Shown here: positions 23,379 through 35,492 of the stretch, one piece after another
How the letters are laid out: each line of letters starts with the position of its first letter
Position numbering within the stretch: position 1 is the stretch's first letter
Source: Coptis chinensis
Taxonomy: Eukaryota; Streptophyta; Magnoliopsida; Ranunculales; Ranunculaceae
NCBI GenBank assembly: GCA_015680905.1
Contig: CM027378.1
Coordinates: 75,855,501-75,919,500 of the forward strand
Reading direction: 5' to 3'
DNA length: 64,000 bases
The notes under the pieces: model-generated
Database searches by the model: none
Seen by the model: only the letters and a program-made list of their open reading frames with translations
Told to the model about the DNA's origin: nothing
Translations under genes and position numbers: made by a program

Positions 23379-23551
23379 TTTGACTTTGACTAGGACAGGT
23401 TGACTTTGACCATCGACCGTTGACTTTGACGGTTGACTTTGACCTTTGACCATGGCATGTTGACTTTGACTTTGACCATGACATGTTGAGTTTGACCTTC
23501 ACCATGATGTGTTGACCTTTGACCTTTGACCGTTGACCTTGACCGTTGACT
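23379..23551 (+). promoter_or_regulatory. W-box array in LTR copy 1
   Basis: About 19 TTGAC cores in 173 bases, nearly all TTGACC or TTGACT, in one orientation. TTGACY is the known binding site of WRKY transcription factors. The spacing is irregular (6-18 bases), so it is not a simple tandem repeat. It lies downstream of the predicted TATA box. Confidence 0.8.
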
Positions 23552-25393
23552 TTTCCAGTTTTTCACATATTTGACTATATGGATAAATGTAATAATAAAA
23601 CGTTGTCGAATATTATATAATTTGGGTTTGTCATTATCTAATTTAGATTTGACGTGAGTAGTGTGTAAAGCATATATATATTGGGCTTTGATTGTGGATT
23701 GTGGACTGTTTATTTGTGCTACGTTTTATGTGTATATTATATGGACACATATAGTAATAAAATGCTGTGGAAGCTTGTATAATTTGGTGGTCATTATCTA
23801 AGAAAGATTTGATCTTGATGTTGTGTATTTTTGACACGTGACGATATTGAGATATTAGGAGATATAATATTCCTAATACGTTATAATAAAAATGTATGTG
23901 ATACGTTGAAGCATTGTGACATGAAATAATATGCTGGGATATTTATATTAATGCAATATTTTGGAGAAATGTATATACACTCCATTATTTTATATGTGAG
24001 ATGCTAATATAGTATTGGTGAATATTTGCCCACGGGAGTGCGGTGTAGTGCAATAATATATTGGCACGTGAAAGAACGAAAGTGACTATGAGATATAATT
24101 GAGATGTTTCTAGATATTATGGCTTAGTGCAATAAGGTAATTGACCTGCACGTGATATAGTAGAAATGTTTATGAGTCATTAATGTATGACACCTGAATA
24201 AATTACATAACGAAAATCCTAGAACCTGACTACCACAACTCATGTGATTGGCCCTTCTGGCGTTTCAGTTAATCTGAATGGCCTTCGGGCCCCCTTCCGG
24301 CGTTTCGTTAAAATTTGAATGGCCTTCGGCGGCCCTCCCGGGCGAGTAACCGAATAATGGCTTGATTATTCCGTTCGCAAAATAGAACGATGATGCGCAA
24401 TATTTTATGCCGAATAGTGGCAGTGCTTACATAGATTTGGCTTCCGTGTGAGGATTTACCTGGTGTGCGGCATCCCGCCGGGTGGTTACGCACGGAGTGG
24501 CTCATTATGTAAAGGGAGGCATGTGGATGTACATGTTCGGGCGTTGGGTAGCGATTGTGGTAGCCGGGGAAACTAGGTAAGACATAGATCTGACGTGATT
24601 TTAGGGACACACAAAAGAAAGCCCCAAATAATCTAATTATGGTAATATGTTGGTAAATGATATATCTCTAGATAGATGATTTGTATATGGTTGGTCGGTT
24701 ATAGTTTAGTTAGAACCTAAAACCTCGATGGAGGAACTACATGCCTTATTTATTATGAGTATAGTTGTTGTGTGGTTAGTGGGAAGTTAAGGCGCCTCAG
24801 TGGAGGAACTACCTGCCTAGATTAGTGTACTTAAGAATGTTAAGGCGCCTCAGTGGAGGAACTACCTGCCTAGATTATTGTACTTAAGAATGTTGTATTA
24901 GTCGTTGAAAGTTAAGGCGCCTCGGTGGAGGAACTAACTGCCTTATGGATTGTGTATATATGTGTAATATTATATGTTGTTTTTAAGGCTACTCACACCA
25001 ACATTGTTTATAATGCTGACCCGATTTGCATGTTTGCTTATCGGGTGTGTTCATTAAATGAACATAGTTGATAAGTCTTGACAGGTTTAGTGATGAAGAA
25101 GATTGGTTCTTTGCTTGGGGTTTTATAGCATTTCATCTCAGGTTGTGTTTTGTTTTCCCTTGAGGTGATATAGATTTTCAGTTGAGATAATATTATTTGT
25201 ATTTTCATTTGTAAATTGTTTTATAATGAAGAGGACTTTATTTAAGTTAAAATTTTTATTGGTTTTAATTATCCCATATTTTAAAACTGCTTTTATGGGC
25301 TTTTGGGAGTGAGAGTCGTCATACCTCTGAGATCGAAGAGTCGGGGGACAAATAATGTTTTTCCGAATTCTGTCGAAATTCGGGGTCGTGACA

Positions 25394-26821
25394 GTTTGGT
25401 ATCAGAGCATTTGGTTAGCTTAGACTAGGGTGAGTCTAGGTGATTCTCGGATCGTGGTTTATGGGTAGTGTTTAAGGAGTTTTATTTTCAAAACTATTTC
25501 CGCTAGTTGTTTTATTTTTACAAAGAAAATAAAAGAGATATAGAAATAAAGAGAGTCAATATTTTTCTTGATTTGTTTGTACGTGTGATATGTATATTTA
25601 TATTAGTTACTCTTGTAAAGTGCATATGAAATGATTTTTATTTTCCTTAGCATATGAGGTGTGGTTATATGTGTAATATGTTAATTATTAACGGATTTGA
25701 TCAAGGTGATGTGTGCTGTTACAATATTGTTTTATTGTTGGTGTTCATTTTCACATGGATATGGATTAAGTGCAATAACTTGTCTGTGAACTTTGTATTT
25801 GAGTGTTATGTTATTATTTAAGAAACAATGAGATATTTTGATCTATATTGAATGAGTTGTATTATCTGATGGTTTTGTGACGTACTGAGTAAGGAACTAA
25901 TTGCCTCAGTGTTGGAGGAACTATCTAGCCTCACTCGTACACTTTAATGGATGAATAGTATTTTTAAGTATAAGAGGTTAATCTGTTAGAGGTGATTAAT
26001 TATAAATAGAAAGTATAATAAATAAAATATAAGTGTATTCTTTTTGAGATGTGTATACTTGCGTATACACGTGTATTCTTTTTGAGATGTGTATACTTGC
26101 GTATACACATTATTTTTATATTATTGTATATAGAGGAACTATTACCATGCGTATGTGATTGATTAATATCGTTAAATTAGTTTCACATGATTTTTGGCAT
26201 ATTCGAGTATTTATTCATAATTGTTTTGTTTCAGTCTATATGATTTTGATAAATGAATATGAAAAATTATTTTTTTGAATACGTGCTATATTTGATCTAG
26301 TTGCAAGCATGAATTAGGATTCAAGGGTTTTAAAATTTAATTTCTGAGAGCATGACTAAAGTAAATATAAAGTTTTATTATAGTATCAATGACATGAGTG
26401 ATTTTTATTTTTAAGTGTATCAGGACACTAATTTTCTTTTATGCATGATAATGAAAACTCCATAATGTTTTATGTCGGGATGAACTTGCTCCATATTATG
26501 GATTAGTTAAGTAGAATATTATTTTCGTAAAGTTTGCTACGTGTCAAGAAAATGCATGCTAAAAAGATAATGATATATTTATCTGGTGTTTAAGTGACAG
26601 TAATAATTTGTTTTAATATAGACAGTTAAGCTATGATAGATTTTGTAATGGCATGAGGATATATATTCGGGTATTATTTAAAAATAATAAATATCAATGT
26701 TATCTTGCTTAAGTTTAATCAACGTGCATTCTTGTATAGGTTCTAAGTTAATAACCAACGTTTTGTTCGTATAGCTTTACTTCCGAATCTCGGGACGAGA
26801 TTCTTTTGAGATGTGTATAGC
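25394..26821 (+). other. Internal region 1 of the non-autonomous element
   Basis: It begins with the primer-binding site and ends with TCTCGGGACGAGATTCTTTT before the next LTR. There is no ORF of note. It contains GGAACTAATTGCCTCAG-type units related to those in the LTR and a direct repeat of about 38 bases near 26036-26108 (GTGTATTCTTTTTGAGATG twice). Confidence 0.85.
25397..25408 (+). promoter_or_regulatory. Primer-binding site (initiator tRNA-Met type), copy 1
   Basis: TGGTATCAGAGC three bases after the LTR end is complementary to the 3' end of plant initiator tRNA-Met, the usual primer of plant chromoviruses. It is repeated at 30445-30456. Confidence 0.9.
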
Positions 26822-29800
26822 TGTAACGCCCGTATTTTAAATACGTATTTTTCTATTTATTAATTAATTAATTAAATTAATTATTTATTTATTTTCAAAA
26901 TTCGTCGGATTGGACTCGGGATATGTGGGCCTGGTTTTGGGCCCGAGTCTGCGTTGGGCTTGGGTTTCGGACCCAAGTATATAAACACATTTTTCTAGAA
27001 AATAGGGTTCAGAGAAATAATAAAATAATGAAAATGGAGGCAGAGCTTAAAGCTGGATTTCTGGAGGGTGGAGCGCGACGGCTCGGACTTGGAGAAATTC
27101 GTAGGAGCTGTTCATACAGGTGAGTAGCTATTTTGCTATTTCACCGAACTTATGGTTTTATGTGTATTGATACTGTTCATTATCCGTTGTATTGGACTTC
27201 GTGCCATCCGTTTTATTAAACTTTATTGAATTTCGGATTTGAATTTAACTGTTAAACCTGTTGAAACTTCGAAAAAGCGAGATGAAACCGCCAAAGTTTG
27301 ATTTGGGCCCGCGCATGGGCGTGAGCCCAAACAAACAAAGATGGTCGTCGCCATGGCTTGAATCTTTGTTAAAGGCTTGAATGCCGTTAAACCGCTGGGT
27401 ATGTTGTTATGGGATTGATTGATGGAGGTGGAGATATCGATTTAAGCTTGTGTTGTCGGCCGCTGAGGAGGCCGAATCCGCATCAATGGCGCCGCATGAG
27501 CTGTTTTTTTATTGAACCGTTATGTTTTGATGTGTTAACTGTTTTATGGGTTGATTAGTGTGGTGGATGGATGATTGGTTGTTGGGGTATTGGTGACCGA
27601 TGAGGGGTCGAGTGGGGGTTGTGGGAAGCCGTGAACAATGCAAATGGCGGTCGGGGTCGAAGTTTTGGAGGTGAGGGAAATCGGTTTTTGTGGGTTTTTT
27701 GTGGTTTGAATTGTTTTGATATTGATTTGTGGGTTGTTGATGTATGTGTGAATGTTGGAATTTGATGGGGTCGCTTGAGAGCTTGAGCCCCATTAATGGC
27801 GCGGGATTGATTCCTAAATCTAGTTTTGGTGAGGGTTGGTTTGTAGGATTTGGGGTTTTGTGTTTACAAATGTTGTTTGGTTTTGGATTTAGAGTAAAAC
27901 CGCTTGGTTAGATTGGTGGTTGTGTGAAAGGTGGTGGCCGGTCGATTTTGGTGGTGGTGGAAGAGAATCAGTGAAGGAGATGACACTGTTCACCGATTTG
28001 GGCTTGGGCCAAATCGGTTGGGCCAAAAATCTATTTTTTTGTGGGCCGGTTCTATTTATTTGGTTGGGCCCGATTTTAAGTTATTTTTGGACCAGTTTAA
28101 TTAAGTTTAGTTTGGGCCAGTTTAAGTAAGTTTTGGGACCAGTTCTAATATTTGATTTGGGGACCAGTTTAAATTTAAAGTTTTTGGACCGAGCCACTTA
28201 ACTGTTTTTGGGCCCGTTTCTGATATTGCTTAGGCCAGTCCATATAATTTAATATAGATCTCAATTGGGTCGGGTAAAATTAATAAATTGGTTTTAGACT
28301 TTTGGGTTCTAAGGTTTGGGCTTGGCCAGTTGGGGTCCAAACCAGACCGTGGTCATGAGCCCATGAGCCATGCACCTTTGACCTTAGCCATGAACCATGG
28401 CTATGACCATGAACCTGTCGAACACGAAAACGACAACTTGACTTTGACTAGGACAGTTTGACTTTGACCATCGACCGTTGACTTTGACGGTTGACTTTGA
28501 CCTTTGACCATGGCATGTTGACTTTGACTTTGACCATGACATGTTGAGTTTGACCTTCACCATGATGTGTTGACCTTTGACCTTTGACCGTTGACCTTGA
28601 CCGTTGACTTTTCCAGTTTTTCACATATTTGACTATATGGATAAATGTAATAATAAAACGTTGTCGAATATTATATAATTTGGGTTTGTCATTATCTAAT
28701 TTAGATTTGACGTGAGTAGTGTGTAAAAGCATATATATATTGGGCTTTGATTGTGGATTGTGGATCGCTTTATTTGTGCTACGCTTTATGTGTATATTAT
28801 ATGGACACATATAGTAATAAAATGCCGCGGAAGCTTGTATAATTTGGTGGTCATTATCTAAGAAAGATTTGATCTTGATGTTGTGTATTTTGACACGCGA
28901 CGATATTGAGATATTAGGAGATATAATATTCCTAATACGTTATAATAAAAATGTATGTGATAACGTTGAAGCATTGTGACATGAAATAATATCTTTGATA
29001 TATTTATATTAATGCAATATTTTGGAGAAATGTATATACACTCCATTATTTTATATGTGAGATGCTAATATAGTATTGGTGAATATTTGCCCTGAGTCGC
29101 GGTGTAGTCTGCAATAATATATTGGCACGTGAAAGAACGAAAGTGACTATGAGATATAATTGAGATGTTTCTAGATATTATGGCTTAGTGCAATAAGGTA
29201 ATTGACCTGCACGTGATATAGTAGAAATGTTTATGAGTCATTAATGTATGACACCTGAATAAATTACATAACGAAAATCCTAGAACCTGACTACCACAAC
29301 TCATGTGATTGGCCCTTCTGGCGTTTCAGTTAATCTGAATGGCCTTCGCGCCCCTCTTCCGGCGTTCGCTTAAAATGGCCTTCGGCGGCCCTCCCGGGCG
29401 AAAGTCGTAATAGTGGCTTGATTATTCCGCTCGCAAAATAGAACGATGATGCTAATATTTTTTATGCCGAATAGTGGCGCTGCTTACATAGATTTGGCTT
29501 CCGTGTGAGGATTTACGGTGTCGCGCATCCCGCGGGGTGGTTACGCACGGAGTGGCTCATTATGTAAGGGAGGCATGTGGATGTACATGTTCGGCGTTGG
29601 GTAGCGATTGTGGTAGCCAGGGAAACTAGGTAAGACATAGATACGACGTGATTTTAGGGACACACAAAGAAAGCCTGAAATAATCTAATTATGGTAATAT
29701 GTTGGTAAATGATATATCTCTAGATAGATGATTTGTATATGGTTGGCTGGTTATAGTTTAGTTAGAACCTAAGGCGCCTCGATGGAGGAACTACATGCCT

Positions 29801-30442
29801 TATTTATTATGAGTATAGTTGTTGTGTGGTTAGTGGGAAGTTAAGGCGCCTCAGTGGAGGAACTACCTGCCTAGATTAGTGTACTTAAGAATGTTAAGGC
29901 GCCTCAGTGGAGGAACTACCTGCCTAGATTATTGTACTTAAGAATGTTGTATTAGTCGTTGAAACTTAAGGCGCCTCGGTGGAGGAACTAACTGCCTTAT
30001 GGATTGTGTATATATGTGTAATATTATATGTTGTTTTTAAGGCTACTCACACCAACATTGTTTATAATGCTGACCCGATTTGCATGTTTGCTTATCGGGT
30101 GTGTTCATTAAATGAACATAGTTGATAAGTCTTGACAGGTTTAGTGATGAAGAAGATTGGTTCTTTCGCTTGGGGTTTAAGTTAGCATTTCATCTCGTGT
30201 TGTGTTTTGTTTTCCTCGAGGTGATATAGATTTTCAGTTGAGATAATATTATTTGTATTTTCATTTGTAAATTGTTTTATAATGAAGAGGACTTTGTTTA
30301 AGTTAAAATTTTTATTGGTTTTAATTATCCGCATATTTTAAACTGTTTATGGGCTTTTGGGAGTGAGAGTGCGTCATACCTCGGAGATCGAAGAGTCGGG
30401 GACAAATATAATTTTTTTCTTCTGTCGAATTCGGTCGTGTGA
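26822..30442 (+). repeat. LTR copy 2 (about 3621 bp)
   Basis: Central copy, shared between the two units. It has the same layout as copy 1, with the TATA box at 26978, a W-box array at 28438-28610 and intact AGGCGCCTC units from 29770. The 3' terminus is altered (TCGTGTGA in place of TCGTGACA), so the exact end is uncertain by a few bases. Confidence 0.9.
28438..28610 (+). promoter_or_regulatory. W-box array in LTR copy 2
   Basis: Same cluster as in copy 1, with every TTGAC core kept. Confidence 0.8.
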
Positions 30443-31867
30443 TTTGGTATCAGAGCATTTGGTTAGCTTAGACTAGGGTGAGTCTAGGTGATTCTCGGAT
30501 CGTGGTTTATGGGTAGTGTTTAAGGAGTTTTATTTTCAAAACTATTTCCGCTAGTTGTTTTATTTTTACAAAGAAAATAAAAGAGATATAGAAATAAAGA
30601 GAGTCAATATTTTTCTTGATTTGTTTGTACGTGTGATATGTATATTTATATTAGTTACTCTTGTAAAGTGCATATGAAATGATTTTTATTTTCCTTAGCA
30701 TATGAGGTGTGGTTATATGTGTAATATGTTAATTATTAACGGATTTGATCAAGGTGATGTGTGCTGTTACAATATTGTTTTATTGTTGGTGTTCATTTTC
30801 ACATGGATATGGATTAAGTGCAATAACTTGTCTGTGAACTTTGTATTTGAGTGTTATGTTATTATTTAAGAAATAATGAGATATTTTGATCTATATTGAA
30901 TGAGTTGTATTATCTGATGGTTTTGTGACGTACTGAGTAAGGAACTAATTGCCTCAGTGTTGGAGGAACTATCTAGCCTCACTCGTACACTTTAATGGAT
31001 GAATAGTATTTTTAAGTATAAGAGGTTAATCTGTTAGAGGTGATTAATTATAAATAGAAAGTATAATAAATAAAATATACGTGTATTCTTTTTGAGATGT
31101 GTATACTTGCGTATACACGTGTATTCTTTTTGAGATGTGTATACTTGCGTATACACATTATTTTTATATTATTGTATATAGAGGAACTATTACCATGCGT
31201 ATGTGATTGATTAATATCGTTAAATTAGTTTCACATGATTTTTGGCATATTCGAGTATTTATTCATAATTGTTTTGTTTCAGTCTATATGATTTTGATAA
31301 ATGAATATGAAAAATTATTTTTTTGAATACGTGCTATATTTGATCTAGTTGCAAGCATGAATTAGGATTCAAGGGTTTTAAAATTTAATTTCTGAGAGCA
31401 TGACTAAAGTAAATATAAAGTTTTATTATAGTATCAATGACATGAGTGATTTTTATTTTTAAGTGTATCAGGACACTAATTTTCTTTTATGCATGATAAT
31501 GAAAACTCCATAATGTTTTATGTCGGGATGAACTTGCTCCATATTATGGATTAGTTAAGTAGAATATTATTTTCGTAAAGTTTGCTACGTGTCAAGAAAA
31601 TGCATGCTAAAAAGATAATGATATATTTATCTGGTGTTTAAGTGACAGTAATAATTTGTTTTAATATAGACAGTTAAGCTATGATAGATTTTGTAATGGC
31701 ATGAGGATATATATTCGGTATTATTTAAAAATAATAAATATCAATGTTATCTTGCTTAAGTTTAATCAACGTGCATTCTTGTATAGGTTCTAAGTTAATA
31801 ACCAACGCTTTGTTCAGATAGCTTTACTTCAATCTCGGGGACGAGATTCTTTTGAGATGTGTATAGC
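30443..31867 (+). other. Internal region 2 of the non-autonomous element
   Basis: Almost identical to 25394-26821, with a primer-binding site at 30445-30456. The few differences include a C to T change at 30872, one base missing near 31718 and small changes next to the 3' end. No coding frame. Confidence 0.88.
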
Positions 31868-34800
31868 TGTAACGCTCGTATTTTAAATACCTATTTTTCT
31901 ATTTATTAATTAATTAATTAAATTAATTATTTATTTATTTTCAAAATTCGTCGGATTGGACTCGGGATATGTGGGCCTGGTTTTGGGCCGAAGTTCATTG
32001 GCTTGGGTTTCGGACCCAAGTATATAAACACATTTTTCTAGAAAATAGGGTTCAGAGAAATAATAAAATAATGAAAATGGAGGCAGAGCTTAAAGCTGGA
32101 TTTCTGGAGGGTGGAGCGCGACGGCTCGGACTTGGAGAAATTCGTAGGAGCTGTTCATACAGGTGAGTAGCTATTTTGCTATTTCAATCGAACTTATGGT
32201 TTTATGTGTATTGATACCGTTCATTATCCGTTGTATTGGACTTCGTGCCATCCGCTTTATTAAACTTTATTGAATTTCGATTTGAATTTAACTGTTAAAC
32301 CGCTGAAACTTCGAAAACCGAGATGAAACCGCAAAAGTTTGATTTGGGCCCGCTAATGGGCGCGAGCCCAAACAAACAAAGATGAATCGCCCATGGCTTG
32401 AATGCCGTTAAAGGCTTGAATGTTTGTTAAACCGCTGGGTATGTTGTTATGGGATTGATTGATGGAGGTGGAGATATCGATTTAAGCTTGTGTTGTCGGG
32501 TCGCTGAGGCTCGAATCCGCATCAATGGCGTCGCGATGAGCTGTTTTTTATTGAACCGTTATGTTTTGATGTGTTAACTGTTTTATGGGTTGATTAGTGT
32601 GGTGGATGGATGATTGGTTGTTGGGGTATTGGTGGACTGATGAGGGGGTCGAGTGGGGTTGTGGGAAGCCGTGAAACAAATGCAATGGCGGTCGGGGGGT
32701 CGAAGCTTGGAGGTGAGGGAAATCGGTTTTGTGGGTTTTTTGTGGTTTGAATTGTTTTGATATTGATTTGTGGGTTGTTGATGTATGTGTGAATGTTGGA
32801 ATTTGATGGGGGCTGTTTGAGAGCTTGAGAGCCGACCATTAATGGCGGCGGGATTGATTCCTAGATCTAGTTTTGGTGAGGGTTGGTTTGTAGGATTTGG
32901 GGTTTTTGTGTTTACAAATGTTGTTTGGTTTTGGATTTAGAGTAAAACCGCTTGGTTAGATTGGTGGTTGTGTGAGAGGTGGTGGCCGGTCGATTTTGGT
33001 GGTGGTGGAAGAGAATCGATGAAGGAGATGATGATCGCTCACCGATTTGGGCTTGGGCCAAATCGGTTGGGCCAAAAATCTATTTTTTTGTGGGCCGGTT
33101 CTATTTATTTGGTTGGGCCCGATTTTAAGTTATTTTTGGACCAGTTTAATTAAGTTTAGTTTGGGCCAGTTTAAGTAAGTTTTGGGACCAGTTCTAATAT
33201 TTGATTTGGGGACCAGTTTAAATTTAAAGTTTTTGGACCGAGCCACTTAACTGTTTTTGGGCCCGTTTCTGATATTGCTTAGGCCAGTCCATATAATTTA
33301 ATATAGATCTCAATTGGGTCGGGTAAAATTAATAAATTGGTTTTAGACTTTTGGGTTCTAAGGTTTGGGCTTGGCCAGTTGGGTCCAAACCAGGACCGTG
33401 GTCATGAGCCCATGAGCCATGCACCTTTGACCTTAGCCATGAACCATGGCTATGACCATGAACCTGTCGAACACGAAAACGACAGTTTGACTTTGACTAG
33501 GACAGTTTGACTTTGACCATCGACCGTTGACTTTGACGGTTGACTTTGACCTTTGACCATGGCATGTTGACTTTGACTTTGACCATGACATGTTGAGTTT
33601 GACCTTCACCATGATGTGTTGACCTTTGACCTTTGACCGTTGACCTTGACCGTTGACTTTTCCAGTTTTTCACATATTTGACTATATGGATAAATGTAAT
33701 AATAAAACGTTGTCGAATATTATATAATTTGGGTTTGTCATTATCTAATTTAGATTTGACGTGAGTAGTGTGTAAAGCATATATATATTGGGCTTTGATT
33801 GTGGATTGTGGACTGTTTATTTGTGCTACGTTTTATGTGTATATTATATGGACACATATAGTAATAAAATGCTGTGGAAGCTTGTATAATTTGGTGGTCA
33901 TTATCTAAGAAAGATTTGATCTTGATGTTGTGTATTTTTGACACGTGGACGATATTGAGATATTAGGAGATATAATATTCCTAATACGCTATAATAAAAA
34001 TGTATGTGATACGTTGAAGCATTGTGACATGAAATAATATCTTTGCGGATATTTATATTAATGCAATATTTTGGAGAAATGTATATACACTCCATTATTT
34101 TATATGTGAGATGCTAATATAGTATTGGTGAATATTTGCCCCACCTCTTGATGTAGTCTAATAATATATTGGCACGTGAAAGAACGAAAGTGACTATGAG
34201 ATATAATTGAGATGTTTCTAGATATTATGGCTTAGTGCAATAAGGTAATTGACCGCGCACGTGATATAGTAGAAATGTTTATGAGTCATTAATGTATGAC
34301 ACCGAATAAATTACATAACGAAAATCCTAGAACCCCACTACCACAACTCATGTGATTGGCCCTTCCGGCGTTTCATTAATCTGAATGGCCTTCGGCTGCC
34401 CTTCGGGCGCTTCGCTTAAAATTTAATGGCCTTCGGGCGCCCTCCGGGCGAAATTTAATAGTGGCTTTGATTATTCCGCTCGCAAAATAGAACGATGATG
34501 CGCAATATTTTATGCCGAATAGTGGCGGTGCTTACATAGATTTGGCTTCCGTGTGAGGATTTACGGTGTCGCGGCATCCCGCCGGGGTGGTTACGCACGA
34601 GTGGCTCATTATGTAAGGGGAGGCATGTGGATGTACATGTTCGGGCGTTGGGTAGCGATTGTGGTAGCCAGGAAACTAGGTAAGACATAGATACGACGGA
34701 TTTTAGGGACACACAAAGAAAGCCCGAAATAATCTAATTATGGTAATATGTTGGTAAATGATATATCTCTAGATAGATGATTTGTATATGGTTGGTTGGT

Positions 34801-35487
34801 TATAGTTTAGTTAGAACCTAAAGCTTCGATGGAGGAACTACATGCCTTATTTATTATGAGTATAGTTGTTGTGTGGTTAGTTGGGAAGTTAAAGGCCTCG
34901 ATGGAGGAACTACCGCCTAGATTAGTGTACTTAAGAATGTTAAGGCCTCGATGGAGGAACTACCTGCCTAGATTATTGTACTTAAGAATGTTGTATTAGT
35001 CGTTGAAAGTTAAAGGCTTCCGGTGGAGGAACTAACGCCTTATGGATTGTGTATATATGTGTAATATTATATGTTGTTTTAAAGGCTACTCACACCAACA
35101 TTGTTTATAATGTCGACCGATTTGCATGTTTGCTTATCGGTGTGTTCATTAAATGAACATAGTTGATAAGTCTTGACAGGTTTAGTGATGAAGAAGATTG
35201 GTTGCTGCTTGGGGTTTGCGTTAGCATTTCATCTCAGGTTGTGTTTTGTTTTCCCTTGAGGTGATATAGATTTTCAGTTGAGATAATATTATTTGTATTT
35301 TCATTTGTAAATTGTTTTATAATGAAGAGGACTTTGTTTAAGTTAAAATTTTTATTGGTTTTAATTATCCGCATATTTTAAACTGTTTATGGGCTTTTGG
35401 GAGTGAGAGTGCGTCATACCTCGGAGATCGAAGAGTCGGGGACAAATAATGTTTTTCCGAATTCTGTCGAAATTCGGGGTCGTGACA
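31868..35487 (+). repeat. LTR copy 3 (3620 bp)
   Basis: Last copy; ends GGTCGTGACA before the TSD ACTAC. TATA box at 32021-32028, W-box array at 33487-33660. All four AGGCGCCTC units (from 34816) are altered to AAGCTTCG, AAGGCCTCG or AAGGCTTCC forms, whereas copy 2 and the old remnant have the intact sequence. Confidence 0.92.
33487..33660 (+). promoter_or_regulatory. W-box array in LTR copy 3
   Basis: Same cluster of TTGAC cores as in copies 1 and 2, fully conserved. Confidence 0.8.
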
Positions 35488-35492
35488 ACTAC

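Larger units (their letters stand above)
21764..25393 (+). repeat. LTR copy 1 (3630 bp)
   Basis: Starts TGTAACGCCC and ends GGTCGTGACA. From the start it holds: a TATA box at 21920-21927, a short leader, a consensus splice donor at 22061/22062, a long G+T-rich stretch, a W-box array at 23379-23551 and four AGGCGCCTC..GGAGGAACTA units (24718-24945; the first is altered). Open frames such as 21865-22065 and several minus-strand ones recur in all three copies. Confidence 0.93.
21764..35487 (+). mobile_element. Triple-LTR tandem of a non-autonomous Tekay/Del-like gypsy element, TSD ACTAC
   Basis: The structure is LTR-internal-LTR-internal-LTR. LTRs start at 21764, 26822 and 31868 and are about 3.62 kb each; the two internal regions are about 1.43 kb. 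Only the outermost ends are flanked by the TSD ACTAC (21759-21763 and 35488-35492). Both internal regions start with a primer site and end with sequence reminiscent of the 3' coding end and polypurine tract of Tekay/Del chromoviruses, but have no protein-coding frame, so this is a large non-autonomous derivative. Unequal recombination between LTRs of two copies is the likely origin. Confidence 0.93.

Noticed and set aside
23248..23505. Minus-strand frame rich in Ser-Lys-Ser repeats, recurring in LTR 2
   Set aside because: A product of the TTGAC-rich array read in reverse; no protein similarity.
21764..35487. A 5-kb segmental tandem duplication of ordinary genomic DNA
   Set aside because: Ends, primer sites and the single TSD pair fit LTR retrotransposon structure exactly.
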